From positions 1 through 45,788 of the forward strand of contig CACYHB010000017.1 in assembly GCA_902774015.1 (NCBI GenBank): a stretch of DNA of 45,788 bases, given 5' to 3'. Under the pieces are notes generated by a model, which was given only the letters and a program-made list of their open reading frames with translations, ran no database searches and had not been told where the DNA came from. How positions within the stretch are numbered: position 1 is the stretch's first letter; each line of letters opens with the position of its first letter. Of the stretch, positions 1 through 12,053 are shown one piece after another. The translations under genes and the position numbers were made by a program. Source of the DNA: Oscillospiraceae bacterium (lineage in GTDB: Bacteria > Bacillota > Clostridia > Oscillospirales > Oscillospiraceae).

Positions 1-1044
<1,044 letters not shown>

Positions 1045-1096
1045 TGAAAAATCCTCCTGATAAAATTATACTTTTTTCTTAATTCCTCTTGTTGCC

Positions 1097-3190
<2,094 letters not shown>

Positions 3191-3211
3191 TTGCTTAAAC
3201 TCCTGCGCGGA

Positions 3212-3682
3212 TTACCATCTGAAGTGCGCGAAAGCCTTGTTGGCTTCGGCATTCTTGTGCATGTCTTCGCGCTTCTTGACGGCGTTGCCGAGATTGTTGC
3301 ATGCGTCCATGATCTCGCCGGCCAGGCGTTCCTTCATGGTCTTCTCGCTGCGCTTGCGGCTGTAGTCCACGAGCCAGCGCAGAGCCAGCGTCTGGCGACG
3401 GGCGGGGCGGACTTCGATAGGCACCTGGTAAGTGGCGCCGCCGACACGGCGAGCCTTGACTTCCAGCGCGGGCATGATGTTGTTCATGGCCTCGGTGAAA
3501 GCGTCCAGAGGCTCCTTGCCGGTCTTATCCTTGATGATGTCAAAAGCGTCGTAAACGACCTTCTGCGCAACACCTTTCTTGCCGTCAAGCATAACGCCGT
3601 TGATGAGCTTGGTCACCAGCACGGAATTATACACAGGATCGGGCAAAATTTCTCTTTTGGGAACATTACCTCTTCTGGGCAC
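3212..3682 (-). CDS. rpsG: Ribosomal protein S7
   Basis: 30S head protein that nucleates 16S rRNA 3' domain assembly and contacts E-site tRNA. The start is taken as GTG at 3682: an in-frame ATG lies at 3700, but a strong AAGGAGGG ribosome-binding site sits between the two, and translation from GTG gives the canonical [15 protein letters not shown] beginning and the family length of 156 residues. The C-terminal NKAFAHFRW is complete. The gap to rpsL is 136 bases, unusually wide for a str operon, and no convincing promoter or terminator was seen in it. Confidence 0.97.
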   Translation of the reverse strand: MPRRGNVPKREILPDPVYNSVLVTKLINGVMLDGKKGVAQKVVYDAFDIIKDKTGKEPLDAFTEAMNNIMPALEVKARRVGGATYQVPIEVRPARRQTLALRWLVDYSRKRSEKTMKERLAGEIMDACNNLGNAVKKREDMHKNAEANKAFAHFRW

Positions 3683-3818
3683 GTTGCTTCCCTCCTTCAT
3701 TAAAAAATGGAATCACAGGTACTCGAACGTATAAATAGCGTCCGTTGCGCCCCGAGGTCTATCCGAATTATATAGATAAACGACAGGGCAGAATCGCTGC
3801 CGTCGGAAATATCAGATC

Positions 3819-4244
3819 TTATTTCTTCTTCGCAGCTTTGGGTCTCTTCGCGCCGTACTTGGAACGAGCCTGCATACGACCGTTGACGCCCTGGGCATCC
3901 AGAGTGCCGCGGATGATGTGGTAGCGGACGCCGGGCAGGTCCTTGACACGGCCGCCGCGGATCATAACCACAGAGTGCTCCTGCAGGTTATGGCCGATAC
4001 CGGGAATGTACGCAGTGACTTCGTAACCATTGGTCAGACGGACACGGGCGATCTTACGCAGAGCGGAGTTCGGCTTCTTGGGAGTGGAAGTACGAACGGC
4101 GGTGCAGACGCCTCTCTTCTGGGGGGAGCTCAGATCGGTCTCCTTGTTCTTCAGGGTGTTCATACCCTTCTGCAGAGCAGGAGAAGTGGACTTGTAGGTG
4201 ACCTTCTCTCTTCCCTTTCTCACCAGCTGGTTAAAAGTGGGCAT
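3819..4244 (-). CDS. rpsL: Ribosomal protein S12
   Basis: 30S decoding-centre protein and first gene of the str operon. The 141-residue product has the full family sequence: [13 protein letters not shown] start, the [11 protein letters not shown] loop that contacts the decoding site (site of streptomycin-resistance changes), [11 protein letters not shown] and a Lys-rich tail. Residues normally changed in streptomycin-resistant mutants read as wild type ([14 protein letters not shown]). An AAGGAGG site lies just before ATG. A sigma-A promoter about 100 bases upstream (4350-4378) drives the operon. Confidence 0.97.
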   Translation of the reverse strand: MPTFNQLVRKGREKVTYKSTSPALQKGMNTLKNKETDLSSPQKRGVCTAVRTSTPKKPNSALRKIARVRLTNGYEVTAYIPGIGHNLQEHSVVMIRGGRVKDLPGVRYHIIRGTLDAQGVNGRMQARSKYGAKRPKAAKKK

Positions 4245-4349
4245 TGTTTTCCTCCTTTCTTCGCTTCGTTAAATTGCTGAAAGCCCGGAATTATCAAGGC
4301 TTTCGGCCTTTTTTGCGCAGCAGGGCGCACCTATGCCACGCAAATGTGA

Positions 4350-4378
4350 ATTTTAGCATATTTCACAAATTAAGTCAA
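4350..4378 (-). promoter_or_regulatory. Sigma-A promoter of the str operon
   Basis: On the minus strand TTGACT (4373-4378), a 17-base spacer and TAAAAT (4350-4355), in a markedly AT-rich patch. The predicted transcript starts near 4343, giving a leader of about 100 bases before rpsL. That leader can pair GAAAGCC with GGGCTTTC around 4277-4306, but no recognised riboswitch or ribosomal-protein binding motif was identified. Confidence 0.8.
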
Positions 4379-4447
4379 GAATTTTTGTGAAATAAAAATA
4401 CTAAATTTTTTTGAAGGTTCTCCCCTTTCCCCCGGGAACCGGAAGGA

Positions 4448-4475
4448 AAGCGGGCGCCTTTCCGGTCGCCCGCTT
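4448..4475 (-). terminator. Hairpin after the ABC transporter gene
   Basis: Nine-base perfect stem AAGCGGGCG/CGCCCGCTT with a 10-base loop, 22 bases after the stop codon at 4498. On the minus strand it is followed by TTCCTTCC, a weak T-tract. It separates the transporter gene from the str promoter. Confidence 0.6.
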
Positions 4476-4497
4476 CTCAATTCTTACGCCTCAAAAC

Positions 4498-6342
4498 TTA
4501 TTTTTCATCCGGATGCTCCCGGTCCAGGATCTGGCGGAACTGGGTCTCGTAGAGCTCCCGGTAGGTGCCGCCCTTCTGCAGCAGCTCGTCGTGGGTGCCG
4601 GATTCGGCAATGACGCCGTCCTTCACCACCAGGATGCGGTCCGCCTTCAGGATGGTGGAGAGGCGGTGGGCGATCACGATGCTGGTGCGGCCCTCCATCA
4701 GGGCCTCCAGCGCGTCCTGGATGGCGTTTTCGGTGATGGAGTCCAGCGCGGAGGTGGCCTCGTCCAGAATGAGGATCTTCGGGTCCTTCAGGATGACCCG
4801 GGCGATGGAAAGGCGCTGCTTCTCACCGCCGGAGAGCTTCAGCCCCCGGTTGCCCACCATGGTTTCCAGCCCCTCGGGCTGTTCGGCAAGGAAGTCGGAG
4901 AGCTTGGCGATGTAGCAGGCGGCCTCAAGCTCCTCTTCGGTGGCGTTCTCCCTGGCGTAAAGCAGATTCTCCCGGATGGTGCCGTTAAACAGGTAGCTGT
5001 CCTGAGTCACCACGCCGATCTGCCGGCGCAGATATTCCAGATCGAAGTTGCGCACGTCCACGCCCGCGATGGTCACGCGGCCGCCCAGCACGTCGTACAG
5101 GCGCGGGATCAGGTTCACCACCGTGCTCTTGCCGGAGCCGGAGGGGCCGACAATGGCGTACATCTTCCCCCCGGGCACCGTGAAGTCGATGTCGGTCAGC
5201 AGGGGCTTGGAGGGATCGTAGGAGAAGGACACATGCTCATAGACGATATCCGCGTCCGTCACGTCGGGCTTTTGGCCGTTTTCGGGAGACCGGATGGGAT
5301 TCGGCATGTCAAAGTAGTCAAAAATGCGCGTAAAGAGTGCCAGAGACCGGGTGAAATCCACGTGGATGTTCAGAAGGCTCTCCACCGGGCGGTAGAGCCG
5401 GTTGATCAGCGAGACCGTGGCCGTGATGGTGCCGACGGTGAGGGCAGGGTCTGCCTTTGTGATGATGAACCAGCCGCCGGCAAAGTAGATGAGCAGCGGG
5501 CCGAGCTGGGTGAACATCCCCATCAGCACCCGGAACCAGCGGCCGCTGTTGGATTCTCTGAGCGAGAGCTGCGTGACCTGTTCGTTTACATCCACAAAAC
5601 GCTCGTACTCCCGCTGCTCCCGGGTGAAGAGCTTCACGAGCAGAGAGCCGGAGACGGAGAGCGTCTCGTTGATGAGCTGGTTCATCTCGTCGTTCTTGGC
5701 CTGGGCGTCCGTGAGGATCTGATAGCGCTTCTTGCCCACGCTCTTTGTGGGCAGGATCAGCAGCGGGATCACCACGATGCCCACGAGCGCAAGCTTCCAG
5801 CTCATGGTGAAGAGCGCCGCCAGCGTGGTCACCACCGTGGCGATGTTTGACACGATGCTGGAGAGCGTGCCGGAGATGACGGAGCTGACGCCCGAAATGT
5901 CCGTATTCATGCGGGTGATGATGTCGCCCTGCTTTTCCGAGGTAAAGAAAGCGTGGGGCATGTGCTGCAGATGGTCGTACATCTGGTTCTTCATATCGAA
6001 GATGATGCGCTGGGAAATCCAGGCGTTGATGTAGCTCTCCAGCACGGAGATGACCTGCGAGCCCGTCAGCGTCACGAAAGCCAGGATCAGCAGCTTTACG
6101 AGCAGCACCATGTTTTTGCCAACCAGCGCCTCGTCCACGATTTTACCGGTGATGATGCTGGGAAGCAGCCCAACGACGGCAGAGAGCAGGATCGTCACAA
6201 ACACCAGCAGGAACTGCAGCCAGTAGGGCTTCAGATAGCCCAGGATACGCCGGATCAGCGCCGCGTTCACCTGGGGGAGATTCTTTTTTTCCTCGTCCGT
6301 CAGAAAACCGCGGGGGCCGAGTCCCCGTCCGGGTCCTGCCAT
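4498..6342 (-). CDS. ABC exporter half-transporter (permease-ATPase fusion)
   Basis: Type IV (MsbA/LmrA-like) exporter half: an N-terminal transmembrane domain and a C-terminal ATPase that would work as a homo- or heterodimer in the membrane. Start chosen at 6342, where ATG follows AAAGGAGCG by a good spacing; the earlier in-frame codons run back into the gpmI terminator. The 614-residue product shows hydrophobic helices at about 40-310, then Walker A GPSGSGKST, Q-loop VTQDSYLF, signature LSGGEKQR, Walker B ILILDEATSALD and the H-loop AHRLS. The ATPase site looks complete, which is compatible with a homodimer. The cytosolic N-terminus is Gly/Arg-rich. No neighbouring second half-transporter is present, and the substrate cannot be told from the sequence. 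Confidence 0.93.
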   Translation of the reverse strand: MAGPGRGLGPRGFLTDEEKKNLPQVNAALIRRILGYLKPYWLQFLLVFVTILLSAVVGLLPSIITGKIVDEALVGKNMVLLVKLLILAFVTLTGSQVISVLESYINAWISQRIIFDMKNQMYDHLQHMPHAFFTSEKQGDIITRMNTDISGVSSVISGTLSSIVSNIATVVTTLAALFTMSWKLALVGIVVIPLLILPTKSVGKKRYQILTDAQAKNDEMNQLINETLSVSGSLLVKLFTREQREYERFVDVNEQVTQLSLRESNSGRWFRVLMGMFTQLGPLLIYFAGGWFIITKADPALTVGTITATVSLINRLYRPVESLLNIHVDFTRSLALFTRIFDYFDMPNPIRSPENGQKPDVTDADIVYEHVSFSYDPSKPLLTDIDFTVPGGKMYAIVGPSGSGKSTVVNLIPRLYDVLGGRVTIAGVDVRNFDLEYLRRQIGVVTQDSYLFNGTIRENLLYARENATEEELEAACYIAKLSDFLAEQPEGLETMVGNRGLKLSGGEKQRLSIARVILKDPKILILDEATSALDSITENAIQDALEALMEGRTSIVIAHRLSTILKADRILVVKDGVIAESGTHDELLQKGGTYRELYETQFRQILDREHPDEK

Positions 6343-6404
6343 ACGATCACGCTCCTTTTCATTGAATGCAGCCATTTTATTCCACTTGCTGCGCGCCGTC
6401 AATT

Positions 6405-6443
6405 GAAAAAAACACCCTCTGCGAATTTTGTTCACAGAGGGTG
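6405..6443 (-). terminator. Intrinsic terminator of the glycolytic operon
   Basis: On the minus strand CACCCTCTG pairs with CAGAGGGTG (6413-6443), followed by a run of seven T residues, 15 bases after the gpmI stop codon. It is a textbook rho-independent terminator. Confidence 0.92.
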
Positions 6444-6458
6444 CCGGAGAGTTTGGGA

Positions 6459-7970
6459 TCAGCCGAGCAGGTTCTCCCCGGTCATGGCGGCGGGCTGCTC
6501 CAGGCCCATCACGTGCAGGATGGTGGGAGCGATGTCGGCCAGCTTGCCGGGCTTGAGGCTCGCGCCCCTGACGGTGACGCAGAAGGGCACGGGATTCGTG
6601 GTATGCGCGGTGTTGACCTTGCCGGTCTCGTCGAACATGCAGTCGGCGTTGCCGTGGTCGGCGGTCACCAGCAGGACCACGTCGTCATGCTTCCCGATCT
6701 CGGCGACGATGCGGCCGATGCAGGCGTCCACGGTCTCGACCGCCTTGACGGCGGCCTCCATGACGCCGGTGTGGCCCACCATGTCACAGTTGGCGAAGTT
6801 GCAGACGATCAGGGCATACTGCTCGGAGGCGATGGCCTCCACCACCTTGTCGCAGACCTTCACGGCGCTCATCTGGGGCACCAGATCATAGGTGGCAAAC
6901 TCCTTGGGAGAGGGCACCAGGCAGCGCTCCTCGCCCTCGCACTGTTTCTCCACGCCGCCGTTGAAGAAGAAGGTCACGTGGGCGTACTTCTCGGTCTCCG
7001 CCACGCGGAACTGCTTGAGGCCCTGTTCGGAAATCAGGTCGCCCAGGGTGTTCTCAATGACCTCGGGCGGGTAGGCGATGGGCAGGGTCAGCGCTTCGTC
7101 GTACTGGGCGGTGCAGACGTAGCTGAGAGGATAGACGGTCTTTTTCCGTTCGAAGCCCGCAAAGTCGGGCAGATTCAGCGCCCAGGTCATCTCGCGGGCG
7201 CGGTCGGGGCGGAAATTCATGAAGATGACGCTGTCGCCCTCGTTGATCTGTCCCTCCGGGCAGACGACGACAGGCTTGACGAACTCATCGGTCACGTCCT
7301 CGGCGTAGCTTGCCTCCACGGCGTGCACGGGGTCGGGGTCCATCACGCCTTCGCCGCAGACGATGGCGTTATAGCCGGCCTCCACACGGTCCCAGCGCTT
7401 GTCGCGGTCCATGCCCCAGAAGCGGCCCTGGATGGTGGCGATCCGGGCGTTGCCCAGCGCGTCGCACTTCTCCTTCAGCTCGCGCACAAAGCCCGCGCCG
7501 CTGGTGGGCGCCACGTCGCGCCCGTCCAGGAAGCAGTGGACGTAGACCTGCTCCACACCACGCATCCTGGCCATATCCAGAATGCCGAAGATGTGGTTCA
7601 GATGACTGTGTACGCCGCCGGTGGACAGCAGACCCATGACGTGCAGGGGCTTGCCGTTGGCCTTGGCGTCTTCCATGGCCTTGATGTAGACCTTGTTTTC
7701 AAAAAACTTGCCGGTCTCGATCTCCTGGCTGATCTTGGGCAGGATCTGAAACACCACGCGGCCGGCGCCGATGTTGGTGTGACCCACCTCGGAGTTGCCC
7801 ATCTGCCCGTCGGGCAGGCCGACGAACAGGCCGGAGGCCTGCAGCTGGGTGGTGGGGTATTCGGCAAAGAGCTGATCGAGGTTGGGCTTTTTGGCCTGGG
7901 CAATGGCGTTGCCCGCGGTGGGCGCGGCCAGGCCGTAGCCGTCCATGATGATGAATACTGCTTTTTTCAT
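6459..7970 (-). CDS. gpmI: 2,3-bisphosphoglycerate-independent phosphoglycerate mutase
   Basis: Interconverts 3- and 2-phosphoglycerate in lower glycolysis by a Mn-dependent alkaline-phosphatase-fold mechanism. The 503-residue product has the family length. Visible metal ligands and catalytic residues include Asp10 in IIMDGYG, the nucleophile Ser60 in GNSEVGHTNIGAGR, HSHLNHI, the FRPDRARE stretch and the C-terminal TADHGNAD. An AGGAAGGA site precedes ATG. It is the last gene of a pgk-tpiA-gpmI run on the minus strand and is closed by a strong terminator. The gap genes gapA and eno are not in the window. Confidence 0.97.
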   Translation of the reverse strand: MKKAVFIIMDGYGLAAPTAGNAIAQAKKPNLDQLFAEYPTTQLQASGLFVGLPDGQMGNSEVGHTNIGAGRVVFQILPKISQEIETGKFFENKVYIKAMEDAKANGKPLHVMGLLSTGGVHSHLNHIFGILDMARMRGVEQVYVHCFLDGRDVAPTSGAGFVRELKEKCDALGNARIATIQGRFWGMDRDKRWDRVEAGYNAIVCGEGVMDPDPVHAVEASYAEDVTDEFVKPVVVCPEGQINEGDSVIFMNFRPDRAREMTWALNLPDFAGFERKKTVYPLSYVCTAQYDEALTLPIAYPPEVIENTLGDLISEQGLKQFRVAETEKYAHVTFFFNGGVEKQCEGEERCLVPSPKEFATYDLVPQMSAVKVCDKVVEAIASEQYALIVCNFANCDMVGHTGVMEAAVKAVETVDACIGRIVAEIGKHDDVVLLVTADHGNADCMFDETGKVNTAHTTNPVPFCVTVRGASLKPGKLADIAPTILHVMGLEQPAAMTGENLLG

Positions 7971-7999
7971 AGAGGAATGATCCTTCCTGATAATTTACC

Positions 8000-8082
8000 C
8001 GCGGGAAAGCCAAGGCTTTTCCGCGAAAAAGGAAGAACAAAGCAAACGGTCAATAGAGCGGCACGCGGGCCGCTCTATGACC
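8000..8082 (-). promoter_or_regulatory. Two stem-loops between tpiA and gpmI
   Basis: Two perfect or near-perfect hairpins lie in the 124-base tpiA-gpmI spacer: CGCGGGAAAGCC/GGCTTTTCCGCG (8000-8025) and GGTCA-TAGAGCGGC/GCCGCTCTATGACC (8049-8082). Neither has a T-tract on the minus strand. They could stabilise or process the polycistronic mRNA, or attenuate gpmI. No promoter was seen. Confidence 0.5.
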
Positions 8083-8094
8083 TTATTGCTTTAT

Positions 8095-8871
8095 TCAGAC
8101 GCCCTGGTTGGTGGCCGCGACGATGGCCGCAAAGTCCACGGGTTTGAGAGAGGCGCCGCCGATCAGGCCGCCGTCGATGTCGGGCTGAGCGAGAAGCTCC
8201 GCCGCGTTCTTGGCGTTCATGCTGCCGCCGTAAAGGATGCTGACCGCACGGGCGGGACGGGCGCCGTAGATCTTGCGGATGACGGCGCGGATCCCCTCGC
8301 AGACTTCCTGCGCCTGCTCGGCCGTGGCGGTCTTGCCGGTGCCGATGGCCCAGATGGGCTCATAGGCGATGATGCAGCGGCGCAGCTGGGCGGCGTCGAT
8401 GCCGCTGAGGGCGGCCTTGACCTGATAGGCCACGTACTCCATGGTCAGGTCCATCTCCCGCTGCTCCAGGCTCTCGCCCACGCAGATGATGGGGATGATG
8501 CCCTTGGCGAGCAGGGCCTTGGCCTTGGCGTTGATGAGCATGTCGTCCTCGCCGTGGTACTGGCGGCGCTCGGAGTGGCCGACGATGCAGTATTTGGCGC
8601 CGATGTCCGCCAGCTGATCGGCGGAGATCTCACCGGTGTAGGCGCCCTTCTCGTACTTGGACACGTCCTGGGCGCCGGCGGCGACCTTGGCTTCCTTGCC
8701 GGCGCGGATCATGGCGGGGACCATAACGGCGGGGGTGCAGAGCACGATGTCGCAGCTCTTCTGCTTGGGCAGATTCTCTTTCAGCTCCTCGATGAAGGGC
8801 TTGATGCCGGAGGCCAGCTGGTTCATCTTCCAGTTGCCGGCGATAACGGTTTTACGGTACTTTCTGTTCAT
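8095..8871 (-). CDS. tpiA: Triosephosphate isomerase
   Basis: Interconverts dihydroxyacetone phosphate and glyceraldehyde 3-phosphate. Start is ATG at 8871 after AAGGAAAGGATTG; an in-frame TTG three codons upstream is less likely. The 258-residue product has the family length and the catalytic residues: Asn13 and Lys15 in AGNWKMN, the His of VGHSERR, the Glu of AYEPIWAIGTG, and the phosphate-binding YGGS and GGLIGGAS loops. It follows pgk and precedes gpmI on the same strand. Confidence 0.97.
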   Translation of the reverse strand: MNRKYRKTVIAGNWKMNQLASGIKPFIEELKENLPKQKSCDIVLCTPAVMVPAMIRAGKEAKVAAGAQDVSKYEKGAYTGEISADQLADIGAKYCIVGHSERRQYHGEDDMLINAKAKALLAKGIIPIICVGESLEQREMDLTMEYVAYQVKAALSGIDAAQLRRCIIAYEPIWAIGTGKTATAEQAQEVCEGIRAVIRKIYGARPARAVSILYGGSMNAKNAAELLAQPDIDGGLIGGASLKPVDFAAIVAATNQGV

Positions 8872-8893
8872 ATATATCAATCCTTTCCTTATC

Positions 8894-8987
8894 GGCTCCC
8901 CTTACAGAGGGGAGCTGTCAGCCGACAGGCTGACTGAGGGGTCTCTGCGTTCTTGTGTGATCCCGGCTCCCCGTGAAGGGGAGCCGG
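8894..8987. repeat. Palindromic intergenic repeat, copy 1, plus extra hairpin
   Basis: 8894-8943 has the structure GGCTCCCC-n-GGGGAGCTG, then a second stem TCAGCC/GGCTGA, then GAGGGGTC. Copies with different internal stems but the same frame occur at 10301-10344 and, inverted, at 29867-29918. An extra stem CCGGCTCCCC/GGGGAGCCGG (8963-8987) sits next to the pgk stop codon. The paired arms in the copies differ in sequence yet stay complementary. Confidence 0.75.
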
Positions 8988-8997
8988 ACAGTTGACG

Positions 8998-10263
8998 TTA
9001 TGCGTCCAGCAGGCACGCCACGCCGGGCAGCTCCTTGCCTTCCAGGAACTCCAGGGAGGCGCCGCCGCCCGTGGAGATGTGGGTGATCTTGTCGGCAAAG
9101 CCCAGCTTCTCGACCGCGGAGGCGGAGTCGCCGCCGCCGACGATGGTCACGGCGCCGCTCTCAGCCAGGGCCTTGGCCATGGCCTTGGTGCCGCCGGCGA
9201 ACTTCTCGAACTCAAAGACGCCCATGGGTCCGTTCCAGACGATGGTGCCGGCGCCCTTGACGGCAGAGGCGAACAGCTCCTGGGTCTTGGGGCCGATGTC
9301 CATGCCCATGAGATCCTCGGGGATGTTGCCCTCGACGAGGACGGGCTCGGCGTCGGCGGAGAACTCGGCGGCGCAGTAGTTGTCAACGGGCAGCAGGAAC
9401 TTGACGCCCTTGCTCTCGGCCTTGGCGATCATGTCGCGGGCGTAGTCGATGCGGTCACTCTCCAGCAGGGACTTGCCGATCTCAAAGCCCTGGGCCTTCT
9501 TGAAGGTGTAGGCCATGCCGCCGCCGATGATGATGGTGTCGGCCTTCTCAAGGAGGTTGTTGATGACGTTGATCTTGTCGGAGACCTTGGCGCCGCCCAG
9601 AACGGCCACGAAGGGACGCACGGGGTTATCCAGCGCCTTGCCCATGATGCTCAGCTCCTTCTGAACGAGCAGGCCGGAGTAAGCGGGCAGATAAGCGGCG
9701 ACGCCGGCGGTGGAGGCGTGGGCGCGGTGCACGGTGCCGAAAGCGTCGGACACGAAGACCTCGGCCATGTCGGCCAGAGCCTTGGCGAAGGCGGGGTCGT
9801 TCTTGGTCTCGCCCTTGGCAAAGCGGAGGTTCTCCAGCAGCATGATCTGGCCGGGCTGCAGCGCGGCGGCCTTGGCCTGGGCGTCCTCGCCGATGGTGTC
9901 GGCGGCGAAGATCACGTCCTGACCCAGCAGCTCGCTCAGGCGCTTGGCGACGGGAGCCAGGGTCAGCTTTTTGAGGGACTTCTCCCACTCTTCGCGGGTG
10001 ATGTCGGCCTCGTTCTTGCCCTTCTCGACCTGCTTTTTCACGTAGCCGTCGAAGGTGGCGACGGGCTTGCCCAGGTGGGAGCAGGCGATGACGGCAGCAC
10101 CCTGCTCGAGCAGGTACTTGAGGGTGGGGAGAGCGGCGACGATACGCTTGTCGCTGGTGATCTCACCGGTCTTCTTGTCCTGAGGGACGTTGAAATCGCA
10201 GCGAACCAGGACCTTTTTGCCTTTGACGTCTACATCGTAGATGGTCTTTTTGTTGTAGTTCAT
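8998..10263 (-). CDS. pgk: Phosphoglycerate kinase
   Basis: Transfers phosphate from 1,3-bisphosphoglycerate to ADP, yielding ATP and 3-phosphoglycerate. Start is ATG at 10263, preceded by AAGGAGGCACAGC; the in-frame extension upstream reads through an AT-rich stretch and is rejected. The 421-residue product has both domains: N-terminal [11 protein letters not shown] and SHLGKP substrate motifs, the hinge, and the C-terminal nucleotide-binding [17 protein letters not shown] and [13 protein letters not shown]. It heads the pgk-tpiA-gpmI order. No clear promoter was seen immediately upstream, where the palindromic repeat copy 2 sits, so expression may come from the trmL side. Confidence 0.97.
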   Translation of the reverse strand: MNYNKKTIYDVDVKGKKVLVRCDFNVPQDKKTGEITSDKRIVAALPTLKYLLEQGAAVIACSHLGKPVATFDGYVKKQVEKGKNEADITREEWEKSLKKLTLAPVAKRLSELLGQDVIFAADTIGEDAQAKAAALQPGQIMLLENLRFAKGETKNDPAFAKALADMAEVFVSDAFGTVHRAHASTAGVAAYLPAYSGLLVQKELSIMGKALDNPVRPFVAVLGGAKVSDKINVINNLLEKADTIIIGGGMAYTFKKAQGFEIGKSLLESDRIDYARDMIAKAESKGVKFLLPVDNYCAAEFSADAEPVLVEGNIPEDLMGMDIGPKTQELFASAVKGAGTIVWNGPMGVFEFEKFAGGTKAMAKALAESGAVTIVGGGDSASAVEKLGFADKITHISTGGGASLEFLEGKELPGVACLLDA

Positions 10264-10300
10264 GCTGTGCCTCCTTAATAATAATAACAAATACATCTTT

Positions 10301-10344
10301 GGCTCCCCTGTACAAGGGGAGCTGGCGCAAAGCGCCTGAGGGGT
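10301..10344. repeat. Palindromic intergenic repeat, copy 2
   Basis: GGCTCCCC-TGTACA-AGGGGAGCTGG, inner stem GCGC(aaag)CGCC, then TGAGGGG. It has the same layout as 8894-8943. It lies between trmL and pgk. Confidence 0.75.
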
Positions 10345-10356
10345 TGTGCTTGGTTC

Positions 10357-10842
10357 TCAAGAATGTTTCATGCTCCCGGCCTCCAGCAGGCCGGGGAAGC
10401 CCTGCTGACGCAGCGCCTCATATGCCAGAATGGCAACGGAGTTTGACAGATTCAAACTCCGGGCTTCCGAGATCATGGGGATGCGGACGCATCTGTCGCG
10501 GTATTTCTCGCGCAGCCACTCCGGCAGCCCCGCCGTCTCCTTGCCGAACATCAGCGTCACGTCACCGGAGAAATCCGCCTCATGGTAGGAGCGCGGCGCC
10601 TTGGTGGTGGCAAGGAAAAGATTCCGATCGCCGTGCTTTGCAAAAAAAGCGTCCAGATTCTCGTACACGCTGATGTCGACAAGATACCAGTAATCCAGGC
10701 CGCAGCGCTTGACCGCCCTGTCGGAAATATCGAAGCCCAGGGGCTCGATCAGGTGCAGACGGGCGCCCGTGGCCGCGCAGGTGCGGGCGATCGCGCCGGT
10801 ATTGTGCGGGATTTCCGGTTCCACCAGAACGATGTCCAGCAC
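10357..10842 (-). CDS. trmL: tRNA (cytidine/uridine-34-2'-O)-methyltransferase
   Basis: SPOUT-class enzyme that methylates the ribose of the wobble base of tRNA-Leu isoacceptors using SAM. Start chosen as GTG at 10842: GGAGG precedes it by eight bases and translation then begins LDIVLVEPEIPHNTG, the normal family N-terminus, giving 161 residues. Longer in-frame starts add Arg/Ala-rich sequence that overlaps the promoter. Signature motifs are NTGAIARTC near the N-terminus, MFGKETAGLP in the middle and the C-terminal SLNLSNSVAI knot motif. It is divergent from the radical SAM gene at 11025. Confidence 0.93.
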   Translation of the reverse strand: MLDIVLVEPEIPHNTGAIARTCAATGARLHLIEPLGFDISDRAVKRCGLDYWYLVDISVYENLDAFFAKHGDRNLFLATTKAPRSYHEADFSGDVTLMFGKETAGLPEWLREKYRDRCVRIPMISEARSLNLSNSVAILAYEALRQQGFPGLLEAGSMKHS

Positions 10843-10892
10843 AGTCCTCGCCTCCGCTCGCATTCCAGCATTACTTTCTCCGCTTCGGGAAC

Positions 10893-10920
10893 ATTTTAGC
10901 ACAAATAATCTAAATTTCAT
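10893..10920 (-). promoter_or_regulatory. Extended -10 promoter for trmL
   Basis: Minus-strand TGCTAAAAT (extended -10, hexamer 10893-10898) about 50 bases upstream of the trmL GTG. The -35 region is poor, which fits an extended -10 promoter. Position and AT-richness support it, but the assignment is tentative. Confidence 0.5.
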
Positions 10921-10947
10921 GTATTTTTTCATGCATTTTTCAAGTTC

Positions 10948-10976
10948 TTGCAGAATAGACAAATTCAGGGTATAAT
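10948..10976 (+). promoter_or_regulatory. Sigma-A promoter of the PflX-like gene
   Basis: TTGCAG (10948-10953), a 17-base spacer and a perfect TATAAT (10971-10976), followed by GGGAGC and ATG at 11025. Confidence 0.82.
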
Positions 10977-11024
10977 CGTTGGCACAATCGCTGATTTTCT
11001 TGTCAAAATGAACAGGGAGCAACT

Positions 11025-11918
11025 ATGGACTATATCTGCAACGACTGCCCGCGCAGATGCAATGCGCGGCGAAGCGATACGGCGGCGAAAGGCCTGTGCC
11101 TCTCCCCCGCTCTGCCCCGCGTCACGAGGGCCGCGCCGCACTTCGGAGAGGAGCCCTGCATCAGCGGCACCCGCGGCTCCGGCGCGGTGTTCTTTTCCGG
11201 CTGCAATCTCCGCTGCGTCTTCTGTCAGAACCGGGAAATCAGCCGAAAAAGTTTTGGCGAGGCGCTGACGGTCCCCGCTCTGCGCGACATTCTGCTGCGC
11301 CTGCGCGACACGGGCGTACACAACATAAACCTCGTCACGGGAAGCCACTTTGTCCGCCCGATCGCCGAGGCGCTCTCGGGACTCGATCTCGGCATCCCCG
11401 TGGTATGGAACAGCTCGGGCTATGAGAGCGTGGAGACGCTGAAGCTGCTGGAGGGTCTGGTGCAGGTCTACATGCCGGACTTCAAGTACTGGAAGAGCGA
11501 GCCCGCAAAGCGCTACAGCGCCGCGGCGGACTACCCGGAGACTGCCAAGGCCGCCATCCGGGAGATGTACCGGCAGCGCGGGGCCTGTGTGCTGGACGAA
11601 AACGGCCTTCTGCGCTCCGGCCTTCTGATCCGGCATCTGATCCTCCCCGGGCAGGAGCTTGCCGCCATGGACATCATGGACTTCGCCGCCGAGGAATTCC
11701 CCGTCGGGAGCGTCCTCTTTTCACTCATGAGCCAATACACCCCCATGCCGGGACTGGAACGCTTCCCGGAGCTGCAAAGCAGGGTTTCCAAAGAGACGAA
11801 CGACAATCTGATCGCCTACATGCAGCGTCTTGGGCTGGAGGGCTTCTGCCAGGACCCGGAAGCCGCCACGGAAGAGATGATCCCCGCCTTTGACGGCACG
11901 GGGCTTTCGCGGGAATGA
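11025..11918 (+). CDS. Radical SAM protein, PflX / pyruvate-formate-lyase-activating-like
   Basis: Member of the COG1313-type radical SAM proteins, annotated as putative glycyl-radical-enzyme activases; the true substrate is not established. The 297-residue product has the SAM-cluster motif CNLRCVFC (Cys-x3-Cys-x2-Cys) preceded by GAVFFSG, and a separate N-terminal Cys set (C5, C8, C12 and the Cys of GLCLSP) that could bind a second iron-sulfur cluster. VTGSHF and VWNSSGYES match the family core. ATG at 11025 has GGGAGC at the proper distance. It stands alone under its own promoter, divergent from trmL, with no glycyl-radical enzyme adjacent. Confidence 0.85.
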   Translation: MDYICNDCPRRCNARRSDTAAKGLCLSPALPRVTRAAPHFGEEPCISGTRGSGAVFFSGCNLRCVFCQNREISRKSFGEALTVPALRDILLRLRDTGVHNINLVTGSHFVRPIAEALSGLDLGIPVVWNSSGYESVETLKLLEGLVQVYMPDFKYWKSEPAKRYSAAADYPETAKAAIREMYRQRGACVLDENGLLRSGLLIRHLILPGQELAAMDIMDFAAEEFPVGSVLFSLMSQYTPMPGLERFPELQSRVSKETNDNLIAYMQRLGLEGFCQDPEAATEEMIPAFDGTGLSRE

Positions 11919-11979
11919 CAGTCGGTCGTCCGCCGAGCCTGCACCGATCCGTCGGAAAGCGAGCGGCGATCGTCCCTAC

Positions 11980-12008
11980 TTGACTTTCTTTGCGGTGTGC
12001 GTGATAAT
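11980..12008 (+). promoter_or_regulatory. Sigma-A promoter of the hydroxyacid oxidase-like gene
   Basis: TTGACT (11980-11985), a 17-base spacer and GATAAT (12003-12008), 45 bases before the start codon at 12054. Confidence 0.75.
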
Positions 12009-12053
12009 GAAAACATCCTGTTCTTGAAAATATTACCAAAAGGAGCGATTCAT

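Noticed and set aside
4245-4349. Riboswitch or ribosomal-protein leader element upstream of rpsL
   Set aside because: Only a modest GAAAGCC/GGGCTTTC pairing was seen, with no recognisable motif.
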